Shown here piece by piece: positions 9,721 through 18,218 of a stretch of DNA of 64,000 nt. How positions within the stretch are numbered: position 1 is the stretch's first letter; the number at the start of each line of letters is the position of its first letter. Below the pieces are notes generated by a model. That model saw only the letters and a list, made by a program, of their open reading frames with translations, had not been told where the DNA came from and made no database searches. Made by a program: the position numbers and the translations under genes. The stretch comes from Mucilaginibacter auburnensis (lineage in GTDB: Bacteria; Bacteroidota; Bacteroidia; Sphingobacteriales; Sphingobacteriaceae), in assembly GCF_002797815.1 (NCBI RefSeq), contig NZ_PGFJ01000001.1, positions 1,426,001 through 1,490,000 of the forward strand, read 5' to 3'.

Positions 9721-11031
9721 TTAACTTGAAAGCGCCTCTTTAAAAGCTTTAAGACATCGTTCGCGCGCAAATGCGTGGTCAACAATGGGTTTTGGATACT
9801 TGCTAAAGTCAGCATACTCCGGAACCCATTTTTTTATATATTTTAATTCAGGATCAAATTTTTTGGTTTGCGCTTCCGGGTTAAATATTCTGAAATAAGG
9901 TGCAGCATCTGTACCCGAACCGGCCGCCCATTGCCATCCGCCTACGTTGCTGGCCATTTCATAGTCCAGCAGTTTTTCTGCAAAATAACGTTCACCCCAG
10001 CGCCAGTCAATCAGCAGATCTTTTGATAAAAAGCTGGCCGTTATCATACGCACCCTGTTGTGCATATACCCCGTGGCGTTTAGCTGGCGCATTCCGGCAT
10101 CTACTATAGGATAGCCGGTTTTCCCTTCGCACCAGGCCTTAAATTGCTCCTCATCATTTATCCATTTTATACGGTCATATTCCGGTTTAAAGGCATGGTT
10201 GGCAGTTTGCGGGAAGTGATGCATCACCATCATATAAAACTCCCGCCATATCAATTCATTTAACCATGTTTTTTCGCGCGCCTCATTGGCATCAGTAGCC
10301 ACTTTACGTATACTCACCGTACCAAAACGCAGATGTAGCCCTATGCGGGATGTGCCTTGTAACGCCGGGAAATCTCTCGTTTCAGCATAGTTATCAATCA
10401 CGTCGGTATACTTTTTATCGGGTATTTCCTGCCCGCTCTGTTCAAATCCTATTGACTTTAACGACGGAAGAGGCAGCGCTTCTGTTTTGTATAAATTTTT
10501 AAAATACTTTTTTACCGGATAGGAACTCAGGTAAAAGTCATTCAGTTTGTCTTTCCATTTACGGCTGTAAGGTGTGAAAACCGTATAGGGTTTTCCATCA
10601 TTTTTAACTACTTCCCCCTTTTCAAATATTACCTGGTCTTTAAAGGTTTTAAGCGATGCATTATGTTTAGCCAATAGTTTGGCAATGGCTTCATCGCGTT
10701 GTTTAGCGTAAGGTTCGTAATCATGATTAGTGTAAACCTCTTTTACATCATAATCTTTTAAAACCTTTTCCCATGCTTTATCGGGCGAGTTATGCAGAAC
10801 CAATAAACTGCTGCCATGCTTTTGCAGTTCATCGCGCACATTACTTATACTGTCATAAATAAAGCCTACCCGCGCATCTTTCTTGTCGTTAAGTTTATCA
10901 AGTATTTCGCTGTCGAATATAAACAGGCACAGTACGGGTTGGTCACTTTTAAGGGCATGATACAAACCGGCGTTATCATCTAAACGCAGGTCGCGGCGGA
11001 ACCAGAAAATATTAACAGTATCTCTTTTCAT
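9721..11031 (-). CDS. phrB: Deoxyribodipyrimidine photolyase
   Basis: The protein begins with a photolyase alpha/beta domain (NIFWFRRDLRLDDNAGLYHAL) and contains the C-terminal FAD-binding part: TRIGLHLRFGTVSIR, WLNELIWREFYMMVMHHFP, GYPIVDAGMRQLNATGYMHNRVRM, WRWGERYFAEKLLDYEMASNVGGWQW. These are typical of class I CPD photolyases, which repair UV-induced cyclobutane pyrimidine dimers with light and FADH. I place the start at the ATG at 11031 (436 residues). A TTG at 11055 would add eight residues but lies next to a tandem repeat. It follows two SDR-type genes in the same direction, an arrangement common in light-stress clusters of this group. Confidence 0.95.
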   Translation of the reverse strand: MKRDTVNIFWFRRDLRLDDNAGLYHALKSDQPVLCLFIFDSEILDKLNDKKDARVGFIYDSISNVRDELQKHGSSLLVLHNSPDKAWEKVLKDYDVKEVYTNHDYEPYAKQRDEAIAKLLAKHNASLKTFKDQVIFEKGEVVKNDGKPYTVFTPYSRKWKDKLNDFYLSSYPVKKYFKNLYKTEALPLPSLKSIGFEQSGQEIPDKKYTDVIDNYAETRDFPALQGTSRIGLHLRFGTVSIRKVATDANEAREKTWLNELIWREFYMMVMHHFPQTANHAFKPEYDRIKWINDEEQFKAWCEGKTGYPIVDAGMRQLNATGYMHNRVRMITASFLSKDLLIDWRWGERYFAEKLLDYEMASNVGGWQWAAGSGTDAAPYFRIFNPEAQTKKFDPELKYIKKWVPEYADFSKYPKPIVDHAFARERCLKAFKEALSS

Positions 11032-11055
11032 TCTTTTTTTAATGGGGGTGGCCAA

Positions 11056-11142
11056 GGTGGCTCACCCCGGCTCTTGGTGGCTCTTGGTGGCTCTTGGTGG
11101 CTCACCCGGCTCCCGGTGGCTCACCCGGCTCAGAGCCACCAC
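11056..11142. repeat. GC-rich tandem repeat between photolyase and SDR gene
   Basis: Three perfect head-to-tail copies of the 10-mer CTCTTGGTGG lie at 11071-11100. They are flanked by related longer units built on GGTGGCTCACCCGGCTC. The array ends in GAGCCACCACC, the reverse complement of the repeated GGTGGCTC, so the transcript could fold. It fills the gap between the stop of the TIGR01777-type gene and the photolyase start. Its base composition is clearly richer in G and C than the surroundings. Confidence 0.85.
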
Positions 11143-11145
11143 CTG

Positions 11146-12054
11146 TTAAACTTTATATAGATCTTTCAATGCGGCGGTAACTTCCGGGTAGCTAAAACTA
11201 AACCCTTCTGCCTTTATTTTTTTTGCTGATGTTTTAGTACTTCCCAACACTACGGTAGCCATCTCGCCCATAGCCAACTTAAGTGCAAATGCAGGTACGT
11301 TTGGCAGCCAATAAGGGCGTTTCAATACATCGGCAATGGCATTGGTGAGTTGCTTGTTGGTAACAGGTTCTGGAGCAGCCATGTTGTAAACCCCGCTTAG
11401 CTCCTCATGCTTTAGTGCAAATATGTACATATCAATAACATCGCGTTCATGTATCCAGGGCATCCATTGTTTGCCGCTGCCCAAAGCGGCGCCTAAACCC
11501 AATTTTACAGGGGCTGACAACTTTGGCAAAGCGCCTCCTTTAGTACTCAGCACCACACCTGTACGGAACTTTACTACACGTAGCCCTAAGCTTTCGCCTT
11601 CGCCTACGGCATTTTCCCATTCAACGCAGCACTTGCCCATAAAATCATGAGCAGGAGCGCAGGTCTCGGTCATGATGTCATCGCCACGGTCGCTGTAATA
11701 ACCAACACCCGATGCTGAGATAACCGCTTTAATTGTGTGTTGCTTTTTTTTCAGCAGCTCATAAACCAATGCTATTGATTTTACACGGCTATCAATTATA
11801 TCCTGTTTGCGTTTTTTCGTCCAACGGCTATCGGCAATGCCTGTGCCAGCCAGGTGTATAATGGTATCAACACCCTCAACGCAGTACTCATCTATCTGCC
11901 CTTTGTTAAGGTCCCAAAGGTAAGTAGCCACCCGCGGGTCGGTACCGGGGCTGCGACTTAAATGACTTACCGTATAGCCATCTTCCAGCAAACGTTTGGT
12001 TAATTTCTTGCCGATGAGGCCCGTACCGCCGGTGATTAAAACATGTTTGCTCAT
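11146..12054 (-). CDS. TIGR01777-type SDR family oxidoreductase (NAD(P)-dependent epimerase-like)
   Basis: A 302-residue protein with an N-terminal Rossmann nucleotide-binding motif (VLITGGTGLIGKKLTKRLLE), the internal VDTIIHLAG segment, a GVGYYSDRG region around the catalytic Tyr, and a C-terminal DUF1731-like tail (PYWLPNVPAFALKLAMGEMATVVLGSTKTSAKKI). This matches the YfcH/SDR39U1 group, whose substrates are poorly known. Its start overlaps the stop of the upstream gene by four bases (ATGA), so the two are translationally coupled. Confidence 0.9.
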   Translation of the reverse strand: MSKHVLITGGTGLIGKKLTKRLLEDGYTVSHLSRSPGTDPRVATYLWDLNKGQIDEYCVEGVDTIIHLAGTGIADSRWTKKRKQDIIDSRVKSIALVYELLKKKQHTIKAVISASGVGYYSDRGDDIMTETCAPAHDFMGKCCVEWENAVGEGESLGLRVVKFRTGVVLSTKGGALPKLSAPVKLGLGAALGSGKQWMPWIHERDVIDMYIFALKHEELSGVYNMAAPEPVTNKQLTNAIADVLKRPYWLPNVPAFALKLAMGEMATVVLGSTKTSAKKIKAEGFSFSYPEVTAALKDLYKV

Positions 12055-13499
12055 TTAACAGGTGCTACTTTATAATTAACAATTTGATTAGCCATGCCTC
12101 TAAAAATAAACAAATGAAACGGAAACATGGCATACCAGTACATGCGCCCCCAAAGTCCGTTAGGTCTGAAGGTAGCTACCTGGCACAGGTTGCGTTTACC
12201 GTCGCGCTCCACTATTTTAAACTCCAGCCAGGCTTCCCCGGGTAGTTTCATTTCAGCATAAAGCAATAGTCTGCTGGCATTCTTATCAACCAGCAGCACC
12301 CGCCAAAAATCTATCACGTCTCCGGGCGATACCGTAACATTACTGGTACGGCCACGGCGCAAACCCACGCCGCCAACCATACGGTCAATAAACCCACGGA
12401 AACCCCATATCCAGTCCCAATAATACCAGCCACGGCTTCCGCCTATGGCCATAATATTATTTAAAACTTCAACCGGATCGCGCTTAAAAGGCAGGTTTAC
12501 TTCATATCTGAGTGTTCCGTTTTGCGGCACTTTGATTTGATCCATGAAATCTGACGTGAGATAGCCATTATTCAAGGCGTCGCGCCAGCTGGAAACAATA
12601 GAGTTTTGTTCAATTTTTTCAAATGCCAGTTCCAATGCTTCGCGGTAGGTCAAACAATCCCGTTTTACCACATCATCAATAGCGTGATCCTTCATAATGG
12701 TTTCGTTCTTCATGCTATCTACCAGGCTTTGGGCCAATGAATAACTTACGGAAGTAACAAAATATAACCAGTAAGACGATAGTTTGGGTGAAAGGAAAGG
12801 AATGGTTATCATTTTCCTTTTTAGATGCCTCACGTCTGCATAAGTAAGCATCATTTGCCTAAATGAGAGGACGTCGGGTCCGCCAATATCAAAGGTTTTG
12901 TCAAGTGCCTTTTTGTTGAGCTTAACCCCACTTAAATAGCCCAATACGTCTCTTATAGCAATGGGCTGGCATTTTGTTTCTACCCACTTGGGTACCGTCA
13001 TTACGGGGAGCTTTTCGGTAAGATCACGTATTATTTCAAATGATGAACTACCCGATCCGATAATAATAGCCGCCCTTAAAACCGTGAGACTGGCTTTAGC
13101 TTCACGCAGCACATCCTCAACGTGCCGGCGCGATTTAAGATGTTCTGATAGGTTTTCGTCGTTGGTAATACCGCTTAAAAAAATAACCTGCTTGCAATCT
13201 GTTTTGTCCAATTGCTTCACAAAATTTCCGGCAGATTTAGCTTCCAGCTCGGCAAAATTTTTATCTTGTGACATGGAGTGAACCAGGTAGTACGCTACCT
13301 CAATATCCTTCGGGAAAGGTTCCACATCCTCTTTAAGCAGATCGCCTTTTATGAGTTCTACCTTGTCGCTAAATTCGCTTTGCTCATGGAAACGGCGTTT
13401 ATCGCGCACCAGGCATACCAAATGGTGGTCTTCCTCCAGTAAAACGGGGATGAGCCTTGTTCCTATATAGCCGTTAGCGCCTGCAAGTAATATTTTCAT
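12051..13499 (-). CDS. SDR family oxidoreductase with C-terminal DUF2867
   Basis: A 482-residue protein. The N-terminal ~290 residues form an NAD(P)-binding domain (ILLAGANGYIGTRLIPVLLEE, VAYYLVHSM, VIFLSGITN). The C-terminal part (LRYEVNLPFKRDPVEVLNNIMAIGGSRGWYYWDWIWGFRGFIDRMVGGVG) matches DUF2867, which belongs to the START/SRPBCC-type folds. Substrate unknown. It is co-transcribed with the TIGR01777-type gene and probably photolyase; proteins of this type often sit beside photolyase genes, which suggests a role in the light-stress response, an inference only. Confidence 0.88.
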   Translation of the reverse strand: MKILLAGANGYIGTRLIPVLLEEDHHLVCLVRDKRRFHEQSEFSDKVELIKGDLLKEDVEPFPKDIEVAYYLVHSMSQDKNFAELEAKSAGNFVKQLDKTDCKQVIFLSGITNDENLSEHLKSRRHVEDVLREAKASLTVLRAAIIIGSGSSSFEIIRDLTEKLPVMTVPKWVETKCQPIAIRDVLGYLSGVKLNKKALDKTFDIGGPDVLSFRQMMLTYADVRHLKRKMITIPFLSPKLSSYWLYFVTSVSYSLAQSLVDSMKNETIMKDHAIDDVVKRDCLTYREALELAFEKIEQNSIVSSWRDALNNGYLTSDFMDQIKVPQNGTLRYEVNLPFKRDPVEVLNNIMAIGGSRGWYYWDWIWGFRGFIDRMVGGVGLRRGRTSNVTVSPGDVIDFWRVLLVDKNASRLLLYAEMKLPGEAWLEFKIVERDGKRNLCQVATFRPNGLWGRMYWYAMFPFHLFIFRGMANQIVNYKVAPVK

Positions 13500-13543
13500 G
13501 CATTAGGTTAACAGTAAACAATTGACGGTGTTTGCGTTTAATC

Positions 13544-13873
13544 CTAATTGTTGTTGCGTTTTTTTGAAAAGGCATATGCGGCAAATACGGCTAATACCGG
13601 AACCAGCGCTACAGATAACAAAATAGCATTTTCATAAGTACGGAAGGGTATGAAATTGACTATTAAATAGGTGATAACAGTTGCTAAAATATAAGTGAAA
13701 ACTAATGGTGCTTTTCTTGCTATTCGTCTTCCAACAGTAAGCATGAAAGTGGAAAATACAAGTACTGAAACAATAGTGATAAATGGTATGATCAACACCT
13801 CCTCGCCATGCGCATAAGTAATAAGCGGAGACATTAACAGCACCGTTAACACCGGACGAATTTTTCTACTCAT
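13544..13873 (-). CDS. Small integral membrane protein, function unknown
   Basis: A 109-residue protein with about four hydrophobic segments: an N-terminal VLTVLLMSPLITYAHG that looks like a signal or first helix, VLIIPFITIVSVLVFSTFML, APLVFTYILATVITYLIVNF and AILLSVALVPVLAVFAAYAF, ending in a basic tail (SKKRNNN). I do not recognise a family. It lies 44 bp upstream of the SDR/DUF2867 gene on the same strand and may head the operon that ends with photolyase. Confidence 0.65.
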   Translation of the reverse strand: MSRKIRPVLTVLLMSPLITYAHGEEVLIIPFITIVSVLVFSTFMLTVGRRIARKAPLVFTYILATVITYLIVNFIPFRTYENAILLSVALVPVLAVFAAYAFSKKRNNN

Positions 13874-14177
13874 ACTTTATTTCAAATTAATTGTATCGCG
13901 CGTTATGGTATCCATCAAAATAATTGTTTTGGAAATACCCAAAGTGCTATTAGTATGATGGAAAATATGCCCATTGTCTAGGTTTAGCGAATAAATATAC
14001 TAATTTTCGATAGATCAGCCTGCCATATTTTACTCAACCCGAGGACGCTACGCTGGTTTACCCTCTCTCCGCCTTTGGCGCAAAGAGGGCAAATAAGAGA
14101 TTAATATGAAATCCTTCGAACCCTCTTTTTCGCTTGCGAAAGAGAGGGTCGACCAGCGTAGCGTCGTTGGGGTGAGT
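13874..14177. repeat. Intergenic region with a ~130-bp inverted-repeat element (14035-14174)
   Basis: About 300 bases without a gene. The right half is an inverted repeat: GACGCTACGCTGGT at 14044-14057 pairs perfectly with ACCAGCGTAGCGTC at 14152-14165, and CCCTCTCT at 14061-14068 pairs with AGAGAGGG at 14141-14148. Each half holds a smaller hairpin of its own around the CCCTCTxx tract. It sits just after the stop of the SNF2 helicase gene and could act as a terminator. Its internal symmetry also resembles a non-autonomous repetitive element (REP or MITE-like). The left half is AT-rich and shows nothing specific. Confidence 0.75.
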
Positions 14178-17072
14178 CTACCCCAATATCTCCTTAATGT
14201 CCTCCGCAGTAAGCGATTTAATAAAGCTTTCCTCAGTGGTAATCAGAGAGCGGGCCACGCTGAGTTTGCGTTGTTGCAGGGCCAGTATCTTCTCCTCAAC
14301 AGTATCTTTGGTGATGAACTTGTAAATGAATACATTTTTGGTTTGACCTATACGATGCGTACGGTCAATGGCTTGCTGTTCAACGGCCGGGTTCCACCAT
14401 GGGTCGAGGATGAAAACGTAATCGGCTTCTGTTAAATTCAGGCCTACGCCGCCTGCTTTTATAGAGATCAGAAACACACGGGTATTTTTATCTTCCTGAA
14501 ACTGTTTTACCACATCACCACGGTTTTGGGTAGCCCCGTCCAGATATACATAAGGTATTTTCTGCTCCTCCATGTATCTGCGGTAAATGCTCAATTGTTT
14601 TACAAACTGCGAGAAGATCAATACCTTGTGCCCGCCATCTAACACTGTCGACAGCGTGTGCGTAACGTTTTCAAACTTACCCGAATCGCCTTCATATTCC
14701 TGATCTATCATGGCAGGGTGGTTGGCAATTTGACGCAATTGGGTTAAGCCTTGTAATACCTGTATCTGCGTTTTGGCAAAAGTGCCATCATCCAGGCTCT
14801 TCAATAACTCGTTGCGGTATTCAGATTTTACCTTTTCATAAACCGATGCCTGCTCTTCGCTCATCTGGCAGTAGAAGAGGTTCTCTGTTTTAGGCGGCAG
14901 CTCGGTAGCAACCTGCTCCTTGGTGCGACGCATTACAAAAGGTTTGATCAGCGCCTGTAGCTTGCGGGCTTTGTCTTCGTCCTTTTTCTTTTCAATAGGC
15001 GTAACAAACTCATTTTGAAAATACTGCTGTGAACCAAGCAAGCCTGGATTAATAAAGGAAAGCTGCGTCCACAAGTCATTTACCGAGTTTTCAACAGGCG
15101 TACCACTCAATATCAATTTATAGTGGGATTTTAGCTGCTTTACTGCCTGGAATGCTTTTGATGAAGCATTTTTAATATTCTGACTTTCGTCGAGAATAAC
15201 ATATTCAAAGAAGTAATCATTAAGCAAAGAGATATCTATACGGGTAATGCCATAAGTTGTAATCACTACATCATAATTGGCAAACACCTCGGCGCTTTTA
15301 TAACGCAGGGTACCGGTGTGTACCATTAATCGTAATTGCGGAGCAAATTTGCGTGCTTCGTTCAACCAGTTGTAAATAAGCGAGGTAGGCATAATTACCA
15401 ACGAAGTGCTTTTTCCGCCCGTTGCTTCGGTATCTTCCTTGTGCTTTTGCAGCAGGGCAAGGGTCTGTATGGTTTTACCCAAACCCATGTCGTCGGCCAG
15501 GCATCCGCCAAAATTATAATCCTTTAAAAAGTGAAACCAGTTGTATCCCGCTTGCTGATAGTGACGCAATAAGCCGTTAAAGTTTTTTGGCATAGGTACA
15601 TCGTCAAACTGCTCAAAATCGCTTAGCTTTTGGAGCTTGCGGTTCATGGTGACTTCGGCCATGTCGCCTTCGGCCAAAGAGTTTACCAAGCCAATGTGAT
15701 GCCGGCGTAGCTTAAGCCCGTCCTTACCCTCGCTAAAATGCAGCAGATTGCCGTATTGCGAGAACCACTTTTCGGGTATAACCGCTATCTCACCAGATGG
15801 TAACGTAAATTCTTTTTTATGATTGAGGATGTGATTACGCAGTTGTATAAAAGGTATTTGATAAGGGCCGAAATAAACAACGGCATGAATATCAAACCAA
15901 TCGTTGTTTTCCTGCACCTGCAGATCAATTTTGGTAGAGCCGAAAACATAACGCTTTTGCCCTTCGGGTTGCTCAATTTCAAAGCCTGCATCAACAAGCT
16001 GATCGTGGTGTTGATTTAGCCATTCAAACACCGAGAAAGAATAATCGTCATCTTCGCCTGGTAAAGCCACCTCCAAATTTTGAAATAATGATGAAGCGGT
16101 TTTTAAACCCAGATCTTCCAATAATTGCAATTTTCCCTTCTCCCAACTTACGGAACGTTTTATACGGTGGAAGGTATAATCATCACCTTGTTTTTCCATA
16201 CGTACCGATACATGTCTGCCGTCACCGTATGGGAAGGTATAACCCGCATATTTAAAAAATAGTTGCAGTTGAGAAGTGCCGCCTTCAACGTAAATAGGTT
16301 TTAGCACAGGTCGTGCATCATACTTTTCTGTGTTGATGGTAAAGCCTTCGGCGTAAACATTGTGCTTTTCTATCAGGGGGGCTACAAACTTTTCAAAGTA
16401 AGATTGTTCGGAGGATTTTGGAATAGCAATGTAGCGCTTGTTTAAAAAGGGCTGGAGCTTTTTGCCTTCAATCTCTTTATCAAAATAATAAAGCGTATCA
16501 TCCATCAGCATCCAGGCCGGGTGGTTGCATATGATCTCTGCGTTTTTGAACATGAATTCAATACGCATACCCTTGTACTTTATGGTGGGGAAATAGCGTA
16601 TTTCCTCCTCATTTCTGCGAAAATGAAATAATACCGATGCAGATTCTTCGGCTATTTGTAATTTCCGCTCGGCGGGGTAGCCCTCTTTGCTCATCAGGTA
16701 AATTTCTTTATCCTGCATCAGGTTAAAGGCTTCGGCCAGTCGTTTTTCTATTTTTGGGCGGATGGTTTCAAAAAGCTGATCCGTAAATATCTTAGCGAAA
16801 AACTCTGATGGGCGTATCACCTTTTTATAGTAACGCTTAATAACGTGTCCCTGCTCCATCTCCTCCAAAAGCTTAATGAGCTTAAGGTCCGTATCGGCCA
16901 GGCAATTGGCAAACTCGGTAGCTGTATTAGAGAATAGGCGTTGATGGGTTAATGAAAATTCGCCGTTAGGGTTGAGCTGAACTATATGTGGCTCAATAAC
17001 ATATCCCAGGTATTCATGCTTGGCTACAGCATAAATTATCTGGCATGGCTTTGAGCTGTCAACACGTAACAT
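14178..17072 (-). CDS. SNF2-family DEAD/DEAH-box helicase/ATPase
   Basis: A 964-residue protein. The first ~480 residues form a family-specific N-terminal region without clear motifs. The helicase core follows: ADDMGLGKTIQTLALL (Walker A, about residue 530), YDVVITTYGITR, VILDESQNIKN (a DESQ version of the DEAH box), LILSGTPVENSVNDLW, then the C-terminal lobe with VLIFSQFVKQ, SIKAGGVGLNLTEADYVFILDPWWNPAVEQQAIDRTHRIGQ and VFIYKFI. Bacterial SNF2 proteins are ATP-driven DNA translocases; RapA is the best known relative, but the role of this subgroup is unclear. No defence genes adjoin it, so a housekeeping role is more likely. Confidence 0.92.
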   Translation of the reverse strand: MLRVDSSKPCQIIYAVAKHEYLGYVIEPHIVQLNPNGEFSLTHQRLFSNTATEFANCLADTDLKLIKLLEEMEQGHVIKRYYKKVIRPSEFFAKIFTDQLFETIRPKIEKRLAEAFNLMQDKEIYLMSKEGYPAERKLQIAEESASVLFHFRRNEEEIRYFPTIKYKGMRIEFMFKNAEIICNHPAWMLMDDTLYYFDKEIEGKKLQPFLNKRYIAIPKSSEQSYFEKFVAPLIEKHNVYAEGFTINTEKYDARPVLKPIYVEGGTSQLQLFFKYAGYTFPYGDGRHVSVRMEKQGDDYTFHRIKRSVSWEKGKLQLLEDLGLKTASSLFQNLEVALPGEDDDYSFSVFEWLNQHHDQLVDAGFEIEQPEGQKRYVFGSTKIDLQVQENNDWFDIHAVVYFGPYQIPFIQLRNHILNHKKEFTLPSGEIAVIPEKWFSQYGNLLHFSEGKDGLKLRRHHIGLVNSLAEGDMAEVTMNRKLQKLSDFEQFDDVPMPKNFNGLLRHYQQAGYNWFHFLKDYNFGGCLADDMGLGKTIQTLALLQKHKEDTEATGGKSTSLVIMPTSLIYNWLNEARKFAPQLRLMVHTGTLRYKSAEVFANYDVVITTYGITRIDISLLNDYFFEYVILDESQNIKNASSKAFQAVKQLKSHYKLILSGTPVENSVNDLWTQLSFINPGLLGSQQYFQNEFVTPIEKKKDEDKARKLQALIKPFVMRRTKEQVATELPPKTENLFYCQMSEEQASVYEKVKSEYRNELLKSLDDGTFAKTQIQVLQGLTQLRQIANHPAMIDQEYEGDSGKFENVTHTLSTVLDGGHKVLIFSQFVKQLSIYRRYMEEQKIPYVYLDGATQNRGDVVKQFQEDKNTRVFLISIKAGGVGLNLTEADYVFILDPWWNPAVEQQAIDRTHRIGQTKNVFIYKFITKDTVEEKILALQQRKLSVARSLITTEESFIKSLTAEDIKEILG

Positions 17073-17177
17073 AGGTTTCTAAACAAAAATATTTAGAAGC
17101 TACATCAACAAAAAATTCAAACGTACTCAGAATTTGGATCAATTAAAAGCGTTTGGCGTTAATTAATTGTTAACGGT

Positions 17178-17256
17178 GAGGTAAAAGGTTAAAGCTGAAA
17201 GGGAAAAGGTTATCATCAGCAAAACCTTTCGCCTTTAACCTTTCTCCTTTTACCTC
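17178..17256. repeat. Inverted repeat at the 3' end of dapF
   Basis: GAGGTAAAAGG at 17178-17188 is the reverse complement of CCTTTTACCTC at 17246-17256. Between them lie further purine-rich AAAGGTT and pyrimidine-rich AACCTTT tracts that also pair, giving a long interrupted stem. The right arm overlaps the dapF stop codon. It may act as a terminator for dapF, or be a low-complexity repeat of the kind scattered between genes in this group. Confidence 0.6.
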
Positions 17257-18043
17257 AAACTACCTCCACATCCCCTTCAAAAACCAACTTAGCAGGCCCT
17301 TCTAAAAATATGTTGGTAAATGCTTTACCATCGTAGTTGAAACGGATGTTCAGATCGCCGCCTAAAACTTTCACCGGTGTTTCAATGGTGCCGGTTTGGT
17401 TGTTGTGCTGAGCCATGGCTAAAGCAACAGCGGTAACACCTGTACCGCAGGCGTAGGTTTCATCTTCGACGCCTCGCTCAAAGGTGCGTACAAAAAATCC
17501 TTTATCGGCAGGCTCAACAAAGTTAACGTTGATGCCTTTGGCTTTGTATGTGTTGTTGTTACGTATGGCGCTGCCCTCGTGATAAACATCTTTATCTTTT
17601 AAGCCATTAGTCAGGGTTACATAATGCGGCGAACCCGTATTAAGCACATAGGCTTCACCGTCTCGGTTTACAGTGTCAACATCAATCATTTGCAGGCTCA
17701 CCCAATCGCCTTCGGCTGAAATTTTGGCATGGTGTGGGCCGTCAACTGCCAAAAAATCGGTTTCGGTGTCTATCACGCTCAAAAATTTGGCGAAGGCTAC
17801 AATGCAGCGTCCGCCGTTGCCGCACATGCTGCTGGGTTGTCCGTCGGCATTGTAATAAACCATTTCAAAGTCGTATCCATCAATGCTTTGCAGAAACATC
17901 ATGCCATCGCCGCCAATACCAAAATGCCTGTCGCAAAGCTTTGAAATTAGCTGTGGATCAGTGTGATCAATAGTTTTTTGGCGATTATCAACCAAAATAA
18001 AATCGTTACCTGCGCCTTGATATTTGTAGAAATGTATTTTCAC
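17255..18043 (-). CDS. dapF: Diaminopimelate epimerase
   Basis: A 262-residue cytoplasmic enzyme that interconverts LL- and meso-diaminopimelate in lysine and peptidoglycan synthesis. Both catalytic cysteines are visible: Cys74 in SSMCGNGGRC and Cys199 in YACGTGVTA. The N-terminus KYQGAGNDFILVDNR and the FGIGGDG segment are also family hallmarks. The length fits the family. It stands alone and is divergent from the HtrA/DegP gene. Confidence 0.96.
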   Translation of the reverse strand: MKIHFYKYQGAGNDFILVDNRQKTIDHTDPQLISKLCDRHFGIGGDGMMFLQSIDGYDFEMVYYNADGQPSSMCGNGGRCIVAFAKFLSVIDTETDFLAVDGPHHAKISAEGDWVSLQMIDVDTVNRDGEAYVLNTGSPHYVTLTNGLKDKDVYHEGSAIRNNNTYKAKGINVNFVEPADKGFFVRTFERGVEDETYACGTGVTAVALAMAQHNNQTGTIETPVKVLGGDLNIRFNYDGKAFTNIFLEGPAKLVFEGDVEVV

Positions 18044-18218
18044 TGAATTGTATATTTACAGAATAACAGATTGCAATTAACCTGCCGTTTTTATGAGTTA
18101 TTTAACATTTTTTAACACATATAGCCTTAACTTAAGGTTGCATTTGCAGTCTATATGGTATTAAATTTGAAATCGTAAAATTACGCAAAGCTAAAAAATA
18201 AAAGAGAGTAAATAGATT

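Noticed and set aside
14106..14435. A 109-codon plus-strand ORF across the inverted repeat and the end of the SNF2 gene
   Set aside because: It overlaps the C-terminal coding part of the helicase and the repeat; no start signal or family.
14178..17072. SNF2 helicase as part of a defence island
   Set aside because: No nuclease, methyltransferase or other defence gene is adjacent; neighbours are housekeeping genes.
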